In this document: piece by piece, positions 1 to 10,577 of the stretch
Layout: each line of letters opens with the position of its first letter
Numbering within the stretch: position 1 is the stretch's first letter
The notes under the pieces: generated by a model
The model's input: the letters and a program-made list of their open reading frames with translations, nothing else
Told to the model about the DNA's origin: nothing
Databases searched by the model: none
Source: Hyphomicrobium zavarzinii ATCC 27496
GTDB taxonomy: Bacteria; Pseudomonadota; Alphaproteobacteria; Rhizobiales; Hyphomicrobiaceae
NCBI RefSeq assembly: GCF_000383415.1
Contig: NZ_KB911257.1
Coordinates: forward strand, 534,558 to 598,557
DNA: 64,000 bases
Reading direction: 5' to 3'
Position numbers and translations under genes: made by a program

Positions 1-691
1 GCGCAAGATCGCCTTCGCGCTGGGCCTCAAGGGCGACCAGGTGAAAGAGTGCGCGAAGATGGTGGAAGGTCTCTACCGTCTCGTGCTCGAGAAGGACGTG
101 AGCCTCCTCGAGATCAATCCCCTGGTGGTGACGAAGGAAGGGCATCTCACGGCGCTCGACGCCAAGATCTCCTTCGACAGCAACGCACTCTTCCGCCATC
201 CCGACATCGTCGCCCTGCGCGACGAGACCGAGGAAGATCCGATGGAGATCGAGGCGGCGCGTCACGAGCTCAGCTACGTGAAGCTCGACGGCTCGATCGG
301 CTGCATGGTGAACGGCGCCGGTCTCGCGATGGCGACCATGGACATCATCAAGCTCTATGGAGCCGAGCCCGCGAACTTCCTCGACGTTGGCGGCGGTGCC
401 TCCAAGGAAAAGGTGAAGTCGGCGTTCCAGATCATTCTGTCCGACCCATCGGTGAAGGGCATCCTGGTCAATATTTTCGGCGGCATCATGCGTTGCGACA
501 TCATCGCGGAGGGCATCGTTGCGGCCGCGCGCGAGATGGCGATCAATGTGCCGCTGGTCGTGCGCCTCGAGGGCACCAACGTCGATCTCGGCAAGGAGAT
601 TCTCGCCAAGAGCGGCTTGAAGATCGTGCCGGCCGACGACCTTGCGGACGCCGCCGCCAAAATCACATCAGCGATCAAAGCCGCCGCTTAA
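1..691 (+). CDS. sucC: Succinyl-CoA synthetase beta subunit, C-terminal part (cut by window edge)
   Basis: This is the last ~229 residues of the ADP-forming succinyl-CoA ligase beta chain; the N-terminal ATP-grasp half lies outside the window. The reading frame is open from base 2. Seen: the segment LLEINPLVV, the nucleotide-binding acidic region, and the CoA-ligase domain with FLDVGGGA and [10 protein letters not shown], all typical of SucC. With SucD it converts succinyl-CoA to succinate with substrate-level phosphorylation in the TCA cycle. sucD follows after 54 bases on the same strand and the 2-oxoglutarate dehydrogenase genes follow that, the usual alphaproteobacterial order. Confidence 0.96.
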   Translation, partial: RKIAFALGLKGDQVKECAKMVEGLYRLVLEKDVSLLEINPLVVTKEGHLTALDAKISFDSNALFRHPDIVALRDETEEDPMEIEAARHELSYVKLDGSIGCMVNGAGLAMATMDIIKLYGAEPANFLDVGGGASKEKVKSAFQIILSDPSVKGILVNIFGGIMRCDIIAEGIVAAAREMAINVPLVVRLEGTNVDLGKEILAKSGLKIVPADDLADAAAKITSAIKAAA

Positions 692-745
692 GAGCGTAAC
701 CGCTCTTCCGCTTTCATTCGAATTCGTCTGGGCAAGAGACACGAC

Positions 746-1645
746 ATGGCAATTCTCGTCGACAAGTCGACCATCACCATCTGCCAGGGCCTGACCGGCA
801 GCCAGGGAACGTTCCACACCAAACAGGCACGCAGCTACGGCTCCAAGGTGGGAGGCGGCGTGACGCCCGGCAAGGGCGGCACGAAGCATTCCGATCCGGA
901 GCTCGCGGATCTTCCGCTGTTCAATACGGTGATCGAGGCCAAGGCCAAGACCGGCGCCACGGCGACCGCCATCTACGTTCCGCCGCCGTTCGCGGCCGAC
1001 GCCATCCTCGAAGCGATCGACGCGGAAATGCCGCTGATCGTCTGCATCACCGAGGGCATTCCGGTGCTCGACATGGTGCGCGTGAAGCGGGCGCTGCAGG
1101 GCTCCAAATCGCGTCTCATCGGACCCAACTGCCCCGGCGTGCTGACGCCCAACGCCTGCAAGATCGGCATCATGCCCGGCAATATCTTCCGTAAGGGAAC
1201 TGTCGGTATCGTGTCGCGCTCCGGTACGCTCACCTATGAAGCGGTGAAGCAGACGACGGATGCGGGCCTCGGCCAGTCCACCGCTGTCGGCATCGGTGGT
1301 GATCCCGTAAAGGGAACGGAGCACATCGATGTGCTGGAATTGTTCCTGGCTGATCCCGATACGCATTCGATCATCATGATCGGCGAGATCGGCGGTTCCG
1401 CCGAGGAAGAAGCTGCCGAATTTTTGATCAGCGAGGCCAAGAAAGGCCGCAAGAAGCCAATGGCAGGCTTCATCGCAGGCATGACCGCACCTCCGGGGCG
1501 GCGCATGGGCCACGCCGGTGCTATCATCTCCGGCGGACAAGGCCGTGCAGAGGACAAAGTCGAGGCCATGCGCCGTGCCGGCATCGCCATTGCGGACAGC
1601 CCGGCGTCGCTTGGAACAACTTTGACCAAAGTTCTAAAGGGCTAA
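746..1645 (+). CDS. sucD: Succinyl-CoA synthetase alpha subunit
   Basis: A 299-residue protein, the normal length for the alpha subunit. Seen: an N-terminal CoA-binding Rossmann domain ([13 protein letters not shown]), the central [11 protein letters not shown] and [12 protein letters not shown] segments, and near the C-terminus [10 protein letters not shown], which carries the histidine phosphorylated in this family. It pairs with SucC. The start is the first ATG after the sucC stop. It is probably co-transcribed with sucC; about 100 bases separate it from sucA. Confidence 0.97.
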   Translation: MAILVDKSTITICQGLTGSQGTFHTKQARSYGSKVGGGVTPGKGGTKHSDPELADLPLFNTVIEAKAKTGATATAIYVPPPFAADAILEAIDAEMPLIVCITEGIPVLDMVRVKRALQGSKSRLIGPNCPGVLTPNACKIGIMPGNIFRKGTVGIVSRSGTLTYEAVKQTTDAGLGQSTAVGIGGDPVKGTEHIDVLELFLADPDTHSIIMIGEIGGSAEEEAAEFLISEAKKGRKKPMAGFIAGMTAPPGRRMGHAGAIISGGQGRAEDKVEAMRRAGIAIADSPASLGTTLTKVLKG

Positions 1646-1722
1646 GTCGGGTTACGCGTATAAGAGTGTCATCGATAGCGCCGAGAATCGCCTAAATCCT
1701 GGGGAGAGATGGTCACCTCATC

Positions 1723-1738
1723 TCCGGCGCAAGCCGGA
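1723..1738. repeat. Small GC hairpin before sucA
   Basis: TCCGGC-GCAA-GCCGGA forms a perfect 6-bp stem with a four-base loop just before the sucA start. The stem and loop resemble the hairpin at 21269-21288 (ATCCCGGC, loop GCAG), so both may belong to one family of dispersed intergenic palindromes. No T-run follows, so it is a poor candidate for an intrinsic terminator. Confidence 0.4.
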
Positions 1739-1742
1739 ATAA

Positions 1743-4709
1743 ATGGCGGGGTTTCGCATGTCACGGCACGCGCTTAACGAGCAGTTTCTTCGCACCTCTT
1801 TTCTGAATGGTGTCAACGCTCCTTACATCGAGGAGCTGCAGAGCCAATACGAGAAGAATCCCGGTTCCGTCACCGATGAGTGGCGGCTCTTCTTCGAGAG
1901 CATGCGGGATCAGCAGGGGCGGGGATCTGCCGACGGACAAGAAGACGGCAGCGCCCGGGATCCGTCCTGGAGCCTGCCGCTCTCGCAGCTCCAGGGCGCT
2001 CCCACCGAGCTCGTCTCCGCGCTCACCGGCGACTACGGCGACGTCGAGCGCGGTTTGCGCGACAAGATCCAGGCGAAGGCGTTCGGCAGCGGTTTCGAAA
2101 TCACGCCGGCCGCCTCGTTCCGCGCGATCCAGGACAGCGTTCGCGCGATCATGCTGATCCGCGCCTATCGCGTGATGGGCCACCTTGCTGCGGATCTCGA
2201 TCCGCTCGGGCTTGCCGAGCGCAAGATCCACAAGGAGCTCAAGCCCGAGACCTACGGCTTCACGGAGGCCGATCTCGACCGGCCGATCTTCATGGACCGC
2301 TACCTGGGGCTCGACACGGCGTCGATCCGGCAGGTGGTGCGCATCCTGCGGCGGACCTACTGCCGCAAGATCGGCTACCAGTTCATGCACATTACGTCGC
2401 CCGCGCAGAAGTCGTGGATCCAGCACCGGATCGAGGGCGAGGAGAAGGACATCCGCTTCACCGAGAACGGCAAGCGCGCCATTCTCCGCAAGCTGATCGA
2501 AGCGGAGATGTTCGAGCGCTTCGCCGACATCAAATACACGGGCACCAAGCGGTTCGGTCTCGACGGCGGCGAGGCGATGATCCCGGCGCTCGAGCAGATC
2601 ATCAAGCGCGGCGGCCAGCTCGGCGTGAAAGAGATCGTCATCGGCATGGCGCATCGCGGGCGCCTCAACGTGCTGTCGAACGTGATGGCGAAACCGTTCC
2701 GCGCCATTTTCAACGAGTTCAAGGGCGGCTCCTGGAAGCCGGACGACGTCGAAGGCTCGGGCGACGTCAAATACCATTTGGGTGCGTCTTCCGACCGGCA
2801 GTTCGACGGCAACAACGTGCACCTCTCGCTCACCGCGAACCCGTCGCATCTCGAGATCGTCGATCCGGTGGTGCTCGGCAAGGTGCGCGCCAAGCAGGAT
2901 CAGCTCAAGTGCGAGCCGAGCGACCGGACGCCGGTGCTGCCGCTGCTGCTGCACGGCGATGCCGCGTTCGCGGGACAGGGCGTCGTGGCGGAGTGCTTCG
3001 GGCTCTCGGGCCTCAAGGGCCATCGCACCGGCGGGTCCATTCACTTCATCATCAACAATCAGATCGGCTTCACTACCAATCCGCGCCATTCGCGCTCTTC
3101 GCCCTATTGCTCGGACGTGGCGCGCATGATCGAGGCGCCGATCTTCCACGTGAACGGCGACGATCCGGAAGCAGTGGTGCATGTCGCCAAGATCGCGACG
3201 GAGTTCCGGCAGAAGTTCCAGAAGCCGGTCGTGATCGACATGTTCTGCTATCGCCGTTTCGGTCACAACGAGACCGACGAGCCGGCGTTCACGCAGCCGT
3301 TGATGTACGATCGCATTCGCAAGCATCCGACCGCGGTCGAGATCTACTCGAAGACGCTCATCGATGAGGGCGTGCTCAAGTCCGAGGACGTCGAGGCGAT
3401 GAAGGGCGAGTTCCGCTCGTTCCTCGAGACGGAGCTTGCGGCCGCGGATGCCTTCAAACCGAACAAGGCCGATTGGCTCGACGGACGGTGGAGCGGCGTT
3501 ACGCTTGCTGACGATGACGAGCGGCGTGGCAATACCGGCGTTTCGCTCGAAGCGCTGCGGGAAGTGGGCAAGCGGCTCACCACCATTCCGTCCGACTTCA
3601 ACGCCCACAAGACGATCGTGCGGCTGCTCGAGCGGCGGCGCGAGATGATCTCGAAGGGCGAAGGCATCGACTGGGCGATGGCCGAGCATCTGGCCTTCGG
3701 CACGCTCGTCAACGAGGGCTATCCGGTTCGCTTGTCGGGCCAGGATTGCGAGCGCGGAACGTTCTCGCAGCGTCATTCGGTGCTGATCGACCAGGAGACG
3801 GAGCGGCGCTACACGCCGTTGCGGCACATTTCTCCCACGCAGGCGCGCTTCGAGGTCATCAACTCGATGCTGTCGGAGGAGGCCGTTCTCGGGTTCGAGT
3901 ATGGCTACTCGCTGGCTGAGCCCAACGCGCTGGTCGCCTGGGAGGCGCAGTTCGGCGACTTCGCGAACGGCGCACAGGTGGTGTTCGACCAGTTCATCTC
4001 TTCGGGCGAGCGCAAGTGGCTGCGTATGTCGGGCCTCGTGTGCCTTCTGCCGCACGGCTATGAAGGTCAGGGGCCGGAGCATTCCTCCGCGCGTCTCGAA
4101 CGCTTCCTTCAGCTTTGCGCCGAGGACAACTGGCAGGTCGCAAACTGCACGACGCCCGCCAACTACTTCCACATCCTGCGCCGCCAGCTTCATCGCAACT
4201 TCCGAAAGCCGCTGATCCTGATGACGCCGAAGTCGCTGCTGCGCCACAAGCGCGTGGTCTCGCGGCTCGACGAGATGGGGCCCGGCACGACGTTCCATCG
4301 CGTTCTGTGGGACGATACGCTGCGGCGTCCCGATGCCGAGATCAAGCGCGTGGTGCTGTGCTCGGGCAAGGTCTACTACGACATCGCGGATGCGCGCGAT
4401 GCGGAGGGACTGGACGACGTCTATATCCTGCGGCTCGAGCAGCTTTATCCGTTCCCGGCGCGCGCGCTCATTCACGAGCTGAGCCGCTTCCCCGGCGCGG
4501 AGCTGGTGTGGTGCCAGGAGGAGCCCAAGAACATGGGCGCCTGGAGCTTCGTCGAGCCGAACATCAACTGGGTGGCCGATCGCATCAATCCGGCGGGACG
4601 GCGCGTGCGCTATACGGGCCGCGCCGCGTCGGCATCCACGGCGACCGGTCTCATGAGCAAACACATCCACGAGCAGAAATCGCTCGTGGCGGATGCATTG
4701 AAGAGCTGA
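1743..4709 (+). CDS. sucA: 2-oxoglutarate dehydrogenase E1 component
   Basis: A 988-residue thiamine-diphosphate decarboxylase, the E1 part of the 2-oxoglutarate dehydrogenase complex. Seen: the N-terminal recruitment segment ([14 protein letters not shown]), [34 protein letters not shown] in the ThDP-binding region, and the C-terminal transketolase-like part with [31 protein letters not shown] and FVWCQEEP-like [12 protein letters not shown]. Length and motif order match family members of about 930-990 residues. The start is uncertain: ATG at 1743 or ATG at 1758 (MSRHALNEQ); neither has a strong Shine-Dalgarno sequence. sucB follows after 71 bases. Confidence 0.97.
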   Translation: MAGFRMSRHALNEQFLRTSFLNGVNAPYIEELQSQYEKNPGSVTDEWRLFFESMRDQQGRGSADGQEDGSARDPSWSLPLSQLQGAPTELVSALTGDYGDVERGLRDKIQAKAFGSGFEITPAASFRAIQDSVRAIMLIRAYRVMGHLAADLDPLGLAERKIHKELKPETYGFTEADLDRPIFMDRYLGLDTASIRQVVRILRRTYCRKIGYQFMHITSPAQKSWIQHRIEGEEKDIRFTENGKRAILRKLIEAEMFERFADIKYTGTKRFGLDGGEAMIPALEQIIKRGGQLGVKEIVIGMAHRGRLNVLSNVMAKPFRAIFNEFKGGSWKPDDVEGSGDVKYHLGASSDRQFDGNNVHLSLTANPSHLEIVDPVVLGKVRAKQDQLKCEPSDRTPVLPLLLHGDAAFAGQGVVAECFGLSGLKGHRTGGSIHFIINNQIGFTTNPRHSRSSPYCSDVARMIEAPIFHVNGDDPEAVVHVAKIATEFRQKFQKPVVIDMFCYRRFGHNETDEPAFTQPLMYDRIRKHPTAVEIYSKTLIDEGVLKSEDVEAMKGEFRSFLETELAAADAFKPNKADWLDGRWSGVTLADDDERRGNTGVSLEALREVGKRLTTIPSDFNAHKTIVRLLERRREMISKGEGIDWAMAEHLAFGTLVNEGYPVRLSGQDCERGTFSQRHSVLIDQETERRYTPLRHISPTQARFEVINSMLSEEAVLGFEYGYSLAEPNALVAWEAQFGDFANGAQVVFDQFISSGERKWLRMSGLVCLLPHGYEGQGPEHSSARLERFLQLCAEDNWQVANCTTPANYFHILRRQLHRNFRKPLILMTPKSLLRHKRVVSRLDEMGPGTTFHRVLWDDTLRRPDAEIKRVVLCSGKVYYDIADARDAEGLDDVYILRLEQLYPFPARALIHELSRFPGAELVWCQEEPKNMGAWSFVEPNINWVADRINPAGRRVRYTGRAASASTATGLMSKHIHEQKSLVADALKS

Positions 4710-4780
4710 AGCCAGGAGGCTTCTGCAGAACGCGGGATGCCGGTCGCCTCGGCGGCCGGTCAGCAAGGGGCGAGACTGCG

Positions 4781-6079
4781 ATGACGATTGAGATCCGCGT
4801 ACCGACTCTCGGCGAGTCGGTCGCCGAGGCGACGGTCGGAAAGTGGCTTAAGAAGCAGGGCGATGTGGTGAAGGCCGACGAGCCGCTCGTCGAGCTCGAG
4901 ACCGACAAGGTCACGGTCGAGGTGCCGGCACCCGCGGCGGGGCTGCTTTCGGAGATCCTGGTCTCGGAAGGCGCGACGGTCGCAATCGGAGCAGTGCTCG
5001 GCGCGCTTGCGGAAGGCGGCGGGGCACAGGCCCATGCGAAGACTGCGGCTCCGCAACCGGCCGCACCGAAGGCGGAAGCACCCGCCGCAGCGCCTGCCCG
5101 CGGTGCGCCGCCGAGCCCGGCGGCTCGCAAGCATCTCGCGGAAGCCGGCCTTTCATCCGATGACGTCGCCGGATCGGGGCGGCGCGGTCAGGTGCTCAAG
5201 GAAGATGTCGTGGCGGCTGTTGCTCAGGCCGCGGCCGCGCGCCAGAAGCCCGCGCCGCAGCCGCAGCGCGAGGCGGCCGCTCCTTCTCCGGCCCCTGCCC
5301 CTGCGCGCGTTCCCGTTCCTCAAACCCCGCACGAGATCTCGACTCCCGATATCCGCGTGCCGACGGCGGTGAGCGAAGCGGGCCGTGAGGAGCGCGTGCG
5401 TATGACGCGGCTTCGCCAGACGATCGCCATGCGTCTCAAGGAAGCCCAGAACACGGCGGCGATGCTCACCACGTTCAACGACGTGGACATGTCGGCCGTG
5501 ATCGCCATGCGCGCGCAATACAAGGACCTGTTCGAGAAGCGCCACGGCGTGAAGCTCGGCTTCATGGGCTTCTTCGTGAAGGCGTGCATCCAGGCGCTGC
5601 GCGAAATTCCGGCGGTCAACGCCGAGATCGACGGCGAGGATATCGTCTTCAAGAATTACTACCACATCGGCGTTGCCGTCGGCACGGACCGCGGGCTCGT
5701 GGTGCCGGTGCTTCGGGAAGCCGACCGTATGTCGATCGCGGAGATCGAAGGCAAGATCGCCGAGTTCGGCAAGCGCGCGCGCGAGGGCAGGCTCTCGATC
5801 GCGGAGATGCAGGGCGGCACCTTCACCATCTCGAACGGCGGCGTCTATGGCTCGATGCTTTCGACGCCCATCCTCAACGCGCCGCAGGCGGGCATCCTCG
5901 GCATGCATCGCATTGAGGAGCGGCCGGTGGTGAAGAACGGCCAGATCGTCGCGCGTCCGATGATGTATCTCGCGCTGTCCTACGATCACCGCCTTGTCGA
6001 CGGCAAGGAAGCGGTGACGTTCCTGGTACGCGTGAAGGAGTGCCTCGAAGATCCGCAGCGCTTCATCCTGGAGCTTTGA
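4781..6079 (+). CDS. sucB: Dihydrolipoamide succinyltransferase, E2 of 2-oxoglutarate dehydrogenase
   Basis: A 432-residue E2 chain. Seen: one lipoyl domain at residues 1-76 with the lipoylated lysine at about K43 in ETDKVTVEV, an Ala/Pro-rich linker, a peripheral subunit-binding domain near 110-142 ([12 protein letters not shown]), a second Ala/Pro linker, and a catalytic domain ending with [12 protein letters not shown], which carries the active-site histidine. The reading frame is open far upstream inside sucA, but ATG 4781 begins exactly at the conserved [13 protein letters not shown] and has AAGGGGCGAG upstream. It transfers succinyl groups to CoA within the complex. Confidence 0.97.
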   Translation: MTIEIRVPTLGESVAEATVGKWLKKQGDVVKADEPLVELETDKVTVEVPAPAAGLLSEILVSEGATVAIGAVLGALAEGGGAQAHAKTAAPQPAAPKAEAPAAAPARGAPPSPAARKHLAEAGLSSDDVAGSGRRGQVLKEDVVAAVAQAAAARQKPAPQPQREAAAPSPAPAPARVPVPQTPHEISTPDIRVPTAVSEAGREERVRMTRLRQTIAMRLKEAQNTAAMLTTFNDVDMSAVIAMRAQYKDLFEKRHGVKLGFMGFFVKACIQALREIPAVNAEIDGEDIVFKNYYHIGVAVGTDRGLVVPVLREADRMSIAEIEGKIAEFGKRAREGRLSIAEMQGGTFTISNGGVYGSMLSTPILNAPQAGILGMHRIEERPVVKNGQIVARPMMYLALSYDHRLVDGKEAVTFLVRVKECLEDPQRFILEL

Positions 6080-6153
6080 TTTTTCCCTCCCAAGGCCGCC
6101 CTCGATCTGTGCCGCGCGCAAGAGGGCGCTGACACCTAGCAAAGGTTTTCGTG

Positions 6154-7557
6154 ATGGCTGGACCCTACGATCTCATTGTTATCGGCAGTGGGCCGGGTGG
6201 CTATGTGTGTGCCATTCGCGCCGCGCAGCTCGGGCTCAAGACGGCCATCGTGGAAAAGCGCGCCACGCACGGCGGCACCTGCCTCAACGTGGGGTGCATA
6301 CCGTCCAAGGCACTGCTGCACGCCTCCGAGCTTTACGAGGAGGCCGGGCATAGCTTTGCGCGTATGGGCATCAAGGTCTCTCCGGAGCTGGATCTTTCGC
6401 GGATGCTCGCCTTCAAGGACGAGGGCGTGAAGGGGAACGTCGATGGCGTGGCGTTCCTGCTCAAGAAGAACAAGATCGATCCCTATCACGGCACGGGCCG
6501 CATCGCGGCGCCGGGCAAAGTCGAGGTGACGGCGCCGGGTGGCGAGCGGCAGGTGCTCGAAACGCGCTCGATCGTGATCGCAACGGGCTCGGACGTGGCG
6601 CGGCTGCCGGGTATCGAGATCGACGAGACCGAGATCGTCTCCTCGACGGGTGCGCTGTCACTTCCGAACGTGCCCGAGCGGCTGCTGGTGGTGGGCGCGG
6701 GCGTCATCGGGCTGGAACTCGGCTCGGTGTGGCGCCGCCTCGGCTCAAGCGTGACGGTCGTGGAATATCTCGATCGCATCCTGCCTGGTATGGACGGCGA
6801 CGTGGCGAAGTCTCTCGAACGCCTCTTCATCAAGCAGGGTCTGTCGTTCCGGCTCGGAACGAAGGTGGTGTCGGTCGCGCGCAAAGACGGCGGGCTGGAC
6901 GTGACGCTGGAGCCAGCCAACGGCGGCGCGCAGGATCATATCGAGGCGGACGTGGTGCTGGTTGCCATCGGCCGCGTGCCCTACACGGACGGGCTGGGGC
7001 TGGACGACGTGGGCGTTTTGCGCGACGAGCGCAAGCGGGTGGTCGTCAACGGGCAGTTCGAGACCAACGTGACGGGCATCTATGCCATCGGCGACGTCAT
7101 CGCGGGGCCGATGCTGGCGCACAAAGCGGAAGACGAAGGGATCGCCGTGGCCGAGATTCTGGCTGGCCAAGCCGGGCACGTGAACCACGACGTCATCCCG
7201 AACGTCATCTACACCACGCCGGAAGTGGCCTCAGTCGGCAAGACGGAGGAGGAGCTGAAGGCGAAGGGCGTCGACTATACGGTGGGCAAGTTCCCGTTCC
7301 TCGCCAACGGGCGCGCGAAGGTCAACAGAACCACCGATGGGTTCGTGAAGGTGCTTGCGGACGCGGCGACAGATCGCATCCTGGGCGTGCACATCATCGG
7401 CGCGAACGCCAGCGAGCTGATCGCGGAAGCCGCTGTGATCATGGAGTTCGGCGGATCGGCAGAGGATCTTGCGCGGACGTGCCATGCCCATCCGACGCTG
7501 TCGGAGGCGGTGAAGGAAGCCGCGCTCGCAGTCGCCAAGCGCGCTATCCATATGTGA
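6154..7557 (+). CDS. lpdA: Dihydrolipoyl dehydrogenase (E3)
   Basis: A 467-residue FAD-dependent disulfide oxidoreductase that reoxidises the lipoyl groups of E2. Seen: FAD-binding GSGPGGYV at the N-terminus, the redox disulfide [13 protein letters not shown] (C43 and C48), the NAD-binding [13 protein letters not shown], the second FAD motif [16 protein letters not shown], and the C-terminal HAHPTLSEA with the catalytic His. I chose ATG 6154 over the preceding in-frame GTG 6151 because AAAGG lies 8 bases ahead of it. It is the last gene of the sucAB-lpd cluster; its position next to sucB indicates the 2-oxoglutarate complex. Confidence 0.97.
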   Translation: MAGPYDLIVIGSGPGGYVCAIRAAQLGLKTAIVEKRATHGGTCLNVGCIPSKALLHASELYEEAGHSFARMGIKVSPELDLSRMLAFKDEGVKGNVDGVAFLLKKNKIDPYHGTGRIAAPGKVEVTAPGGERQVLETRSIVIATGSDVARLPGIEIDETEIVSSTGALSLPNVPERLLVVGAGVIGLELGSVWRRLGSSVTVVEYLDRILPGMDGDVAKSLERLFIKQGLSFRLGTKVVSVARKDGGLDVTLEPANGGAQDHIEADVVLVAIGRVPYTDGLGLDDVGVLRDERKRVVVNGQFETNVTGIYAIGDVIAGPMLAHKAEDEGIAVAEILAGQAGHVNHDVIPNVIYTTPEVASVGKTEEELKAKGVDYTVGKFPFLANGRAKVNRTTDGFVKVLADAATDRILGVHIIGANASELIAEAAVIMEFGGSAEDLARTCHAHPTLSEAVKEAALAVAKRAIHM

Positions 7558-7608
7558 GACGCGGAGCGTTCTCGCGCCGAACGAATTGGCTCCGGACGGG
7601 ACTGAACG

Positions 7609-8664
7609 CTATTCGATGGCGGTCACGGTGAATCCGGCTTCGCGCATCAGGGCGACGAGGCCGGTCTTGCCCGGCAGGTGCAGGGCGCCGGTGGCGATGA
7701 AGATCGGTCCCTTCTCCATGTGGGAGATGGCCACGTCGCGCATTTTGCGATTGCGCTCGACCACCAGCGTCCGCTCGAACGACGCAAACGCGTCAGGGGC
7801 GACACCTGCGCGCCGTGCGAGCGCGATCTGCAGGTCCCAGAGGGCTGAGATACGCCGTTCCAGGTAGAGCTGGACCATCGTTTCCAGGAGATCGTCCGTC
7901 TTGTCGACGAGGGCGAGGTTGGCGCGGAGCATTCCCAACTGCTCGTCCTCCGGAACCGAGGCGAGCGCCAGGAGCTGCTCCTCCGTCGTTTCCATGCCTT
8001 CGACGGGCATGCCGAGGCTCCGGGCCTGCTCGGCCACTACCATGTCGAGAACGAGGTATCCTTTCTGGACGCGGCGGCGCTCGCACTCGGAGGCCGCGAG
8101 CAGCATCGTGATCATCCAGGGCTTGTAGATATGCGCGGCCGCCGCCGGCACGCCGACGCCCTCGATGGATCTGCGCACTTTCGCGAACTCGTCTTTGGTG
8201 AGCAGCTTATCGAGGGACCGGCCGTCACTGAACACGGCCTGTTTCGTGGCTGCAGAATAGACGCCGTTGGTTGCTTCCTGCTGCTGGCTGGCGTTCTCGA
8301 TCAGAAGCGTCTTGGCTTCGGAAAGAGCGGTGCGGGTCGCGTCCGTGAGGCGCGTAACGCGGTCGTCGGTCAAATGGACCGTGCCGAAAAGATAGGACGT
8401 CTGAAAGCCGGGACGCTCGAGCTTCCAGAGAACGGCGCGGCCGTTCTCGATCGTCTCGGCATCGCGCAGGATGCGGGAGTAGACGAGGGGGTCGGCGGCG
8501 GCGAACTCCTGAAGCAAGCTCTTGCCCTCGCATAGTTTGCCAGGCCGGGCATGTCCGGCTGCCTCGGCAGCCAAGGAGCCGAACGTTGTCAAAACGATCA
8601 GAGCCGTGGTCAGCCGGGCCGAGTTCCGCAACGTTCGCTCCTTTGGGTCCTTTGTAGCCGACAT
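7609..8664 (-). CDS. TraB/GumN family secreted protein
   Basis: About 351 residues. Seen: an N-terminal hydrophobic signal segment (LTTALIVLTTFGSLAAEAA), then the family hallmark YLFGTVHLTDDRV and near the C-terminus IATGALHLPGKTGL, the two conserved G-x-x-H-type motifs of TraB/PrgY/GumN proteins. The family resembles metal-dependent Tiki-type proteases, but the substrate here is unknown. A TTG start at 8691 is possible and would overlap the xerC stop; ATG 8664 is the more natural start. It lies just downstream of xerC on the same strand, so the two may be co-transcribed, and is convergent with lpdA. Confidence 0.8.
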   Translation of the reverse strand: MSATKDPKERTLRNSARLTTALIVLTTFGSLAAEAAGHARPGKLCEGKSLLQEFAAADPLVYSRILRDAETIENGRAVLWKLERPGFQTSYLFGTVHLTDDRVTRLTDATRTALSEAKTLLIENASQQQEATNGVYSAATKQAVFSDGRSLDKLLTKDEFAKVRRSIEGVGVPAAAAHIYKPWMITMLLAASECERRRVQKGYLVLDMVVAEQARSLGMPVEGMETTEEQLLALASVPEDEQLGMLRANLALVDKTDDLLETMVQLYLERRISALWDLQIALARRAGVAPDAFASFERTLVVERNRKMRDVAISHMEKGPIFIATGALHLPGKTGLVALMREAGFTVTAIE

Positions 8665-8687
8665 TGGAACCTGACTTGCGAAGGCGT

Positions 8688-9650
8688 TCAACGTCGCGGG
8701 TGGGCCTTGTCGTAGACCGCCAGGATGCGCTCGCGATCGACCTCCGTATAGACCTGCGTTGTCGAAAGCGAGGCGTGGCCCAAAAGTTCCTGGATCTGGC
8801 GGAGATCGGCACCCGCGGCGAGAAGATGCGTCGCGAAGGAATGGCGCAGGGCGTGGGGCGTGGCCGTTTCCGGAAGCGAGAGCTCGTCGCGCATGCGGGC
8901 GATGGCGAGCTGGATGAGGCGCGGCGAAAGAGCCCCGCCTTTGGCGCCGACGAACAGCGGCGATTGCGGGTCCAAGGGATAGGGACAGAGGGCGATGTAG
9001 CGCTCGACGGCACGCTGGGTGACAGGGAGAACGGGGACCAGGCGCTCCTTCCCGCCTTTGCCGGTGATGCGCAGCACGTCGCGTCCCGAGACGGGCGCGT
9101 CGCGGCGCGCGAGGCCGAGGGCTTCGGAAATGCGCAGGCCGGCGCCGTAGAGAAGTAGCATCACCGCGACGTCGCGCGCGCGGATCCAGTCGTCCTCCGC
9201 GCCCTCTTCATCGACGAGGGCCGCTGCTTTGTCGACTGTCAGCGGCTTCGGCACCGTATGGGGGATGCGCGGCATCGCGACCTGAGCCAGCGCCCGGTTG
9301 GCGACGAGGTTCTCGTTCTCGAGCCAACGATAGAAGGTGCGAAGTGCTGAAATGGCTCGCGATAGAGAGCGGCTTGCGGTGCCCTGCCGCCGTCGCGCGG
9401 CGAGGAAGCGGCGGACAGCCTTCACGTCCAGGCGGGCGAGATCGTTGAGGCAAGGGGGGTGGCCGAGGTCGTGTTTCAGGAACACGATGAACTGTCGAAG
9501 GTCGCGCTCGTAGGAGGCCAGCGTCGCATTGGAATAGCCGCGTTCGTGTGTGAGATGGGCAAACCAATCCGCCGTCGCGCGACGGAGATCGCTGGCGAGA
9601 GGCAGCTCGCCATCGGCTTCGAGAAGGCTATCGATGGTGTCGCGCGTCAT
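8688..9650 (-). CDS. xerC: Tyrosine recombinase XerC
   Basis: A 320-residue tyrosine recombinase, the normal XerC length. Seen: an N-terminal SAM-like DNA-binding domain (ERGYSNATLASYERDLRQF), then the catalytic domain with arginine in GAGLRISEALGL, lysine in ITGKGGKERLVP, HALRHSFATHLL, LGHASLSTTQVY and the tyrosine nucleophile in that last motif. The start at ATG 9650 (MTRDTIDSLL) gives the family length; a longer frame to 9827 adds unrelated low-complexity sequence. In alphaproteobacteria XerC acts with XerD at dif to resolve chromosome dimers. XerC rather than XerD is inferred from sequence style. Confidence 0.88.
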   Translation of the reverse strand: MTRDTIDSLLEADGELPLASDLRRATADWFAHLTHERGYSNATLASYERDLRQFIVFLKHDLGHPPCLNDLARLDVKAVRRFLAARRRQGTASRSLSRAISALRTFYRWLENENLVANRALAQVAMPRIPHTVPKPLTVDKAAALVDEEGAEDDWIRARDVAVMLLLYGAGLRISEALGLARRDAPVSGRDVLRITGKGGKERLVPVLPVTQRAVERYIALCPYPLDPQSPLFVGAKGGALSPRLIQLAIARMRDELSLPETATPHALRHSFATHLLAAGADLRQIQELLGHASLSTTQVYTEVDRERILAVYDKAHPRR

Positions 9651-10071
9651 GCGGGCGAGCAATCCGTTTTCAGTGTTCGAGCATCGTAGGTGATTTGCAC
9701 CGTATGCGTGACACCTTGCGCGAAGGCCACGTTTTACGGGTACAAATTGCGCATCCGGAGATTGCGGCCGTGCCTCGCGCGCGGTGCGAAGGAGAGATGC
9801 GCACGACGAATCGCTGCGAATCGTCACTCATCTCGATGTGCGCGATTGCGCAGAAAACCGCGTAAATGCTATGCAACTGTGACGCTGCACGCGCTTCTCA
9901 TGCACGCAAATAGCGTGTTTACGGGCGATTCTGAGCTCCGTTGCGCGTGCAAGCGTGACCAAAACTCCAATCTAGGGCAAAAAAGCGCAGTCTTTTTAAA
10001 TCCATAGCCGCGGAAATTCATTCTTAATGTATGGTTTCGCGGTCATTGATTCCATTTCTGGGGAAACTCTC
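9651..10071. other. 421-base intergenic region between xerC and the HU gene
   Basis: No convincing gene. The right half is locally AT-richer (TTTTTAAATCC near 9994) and should hold the promoters of the divergent xerC and HU genes. Short open frames here have no family resemblance, and the frame leading into HU begins before the real start. Confidence 0.5.
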
Positions 10072-10431
10072 ATGGCTAAAGCCGCCACCAAATCCGTTGC
10101 AAAGACCAAAGCCGCTCCGAAGCCGGCCGCCAAGGCTGCCAGCAAGGCAGCAGTGAGCACCGTCACGCTTCGCCACATCGGCACGGCAATCTCCGAGACG
10201 CATGATCTTCCGAAGAAGCAGGCCAACGCCGTGCTCGAGGATTTCGTCGCTCTCGTCACGAAGCACCTCAAGAAGGGCGACCGCATCCGCATCGGCGGCC
10301 TCGGCATCCTTCAGGTTCGCAAGCGTCCCGCCCGTCTCGGCCGCAACCCGGCTACCGGCGAGCAGATCAAGATCAAGGCCAGCAAGAAGGTTGCCTTCCG
10401 CGCTGCCAAGGATCTGAAAGAGCAGATCTAA
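10072..10431 (+). CDS. HU-family DNA-binding protein with Lys/Ala-rich N-terminal tail
   Basis: A 119-residue nucleoid-associated protein. Residues 1-28 are a repeated Lys/Ala/Pro tail (AKAATKSVAKTKAAPKPAAK) like those of histone H1-type bacterial proteins. Residues ~30-119 are an HU/IHF fold: LPKKQANAVLEDFV, GDRIRIGGLGILQVRKRPAR, and RNPATGEQIKIKASKKVAFR, the DNA-binding beta-arm and C-terminal helix. ATG 10072 has GGGGAAA upstream. A plain HU protein has ~90 residues, so the tail is an addition. A hairpin terminator follows. Confidence 0.9.
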   Translation: MAKAATKSVAKTKAAPKPAAKAASKAAVSTVTLRHIGTAISETHDLPKKQANAVLEDFVALVTKHLKKGDRIRIGGLGILQVRKRPARLGRNPATGEQIKIKASKKVAFRAAKDLKEQI

Positions 10432-10510
10432 GCATTACCGGGATCGGTGCTTTGCTTCGGACGCCCTCGTTCGAAGCAGGCATGGTCCGGTGTGCCCGGT
10501 GCGAATGAAA

Positions 10511-10545
10511 AAGGCGAGCAGGCCGGTATCCCGGCCGCTCGCCTT
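10511..10545. terminator. Bidirectional hairpin terminator between HU and transaldolase
   Basis: AAGGCGAGC (10511-10519) pairs with GCTCGCCTT (10537-10545), and inside it GGCCGG pairs with CCGGCC around a TATC loop. An A-run precedes the stem and a T-rich stretch follows, so it can terminate both converging genes. Confidence 0.8.
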
Positions 10546-10577
10546 GTTCATTTTGACTTCGAGGAAGCGACGGCTGG

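Noticed and set aside
1761-4766. 1001-codon open frame antisense to sucA
   Set aside because: It mirrors the high-GC codon structure of sucA; its translation is Arg/His/Leu-rich with no family motif, while the plus strand is an unmistakable SucA.
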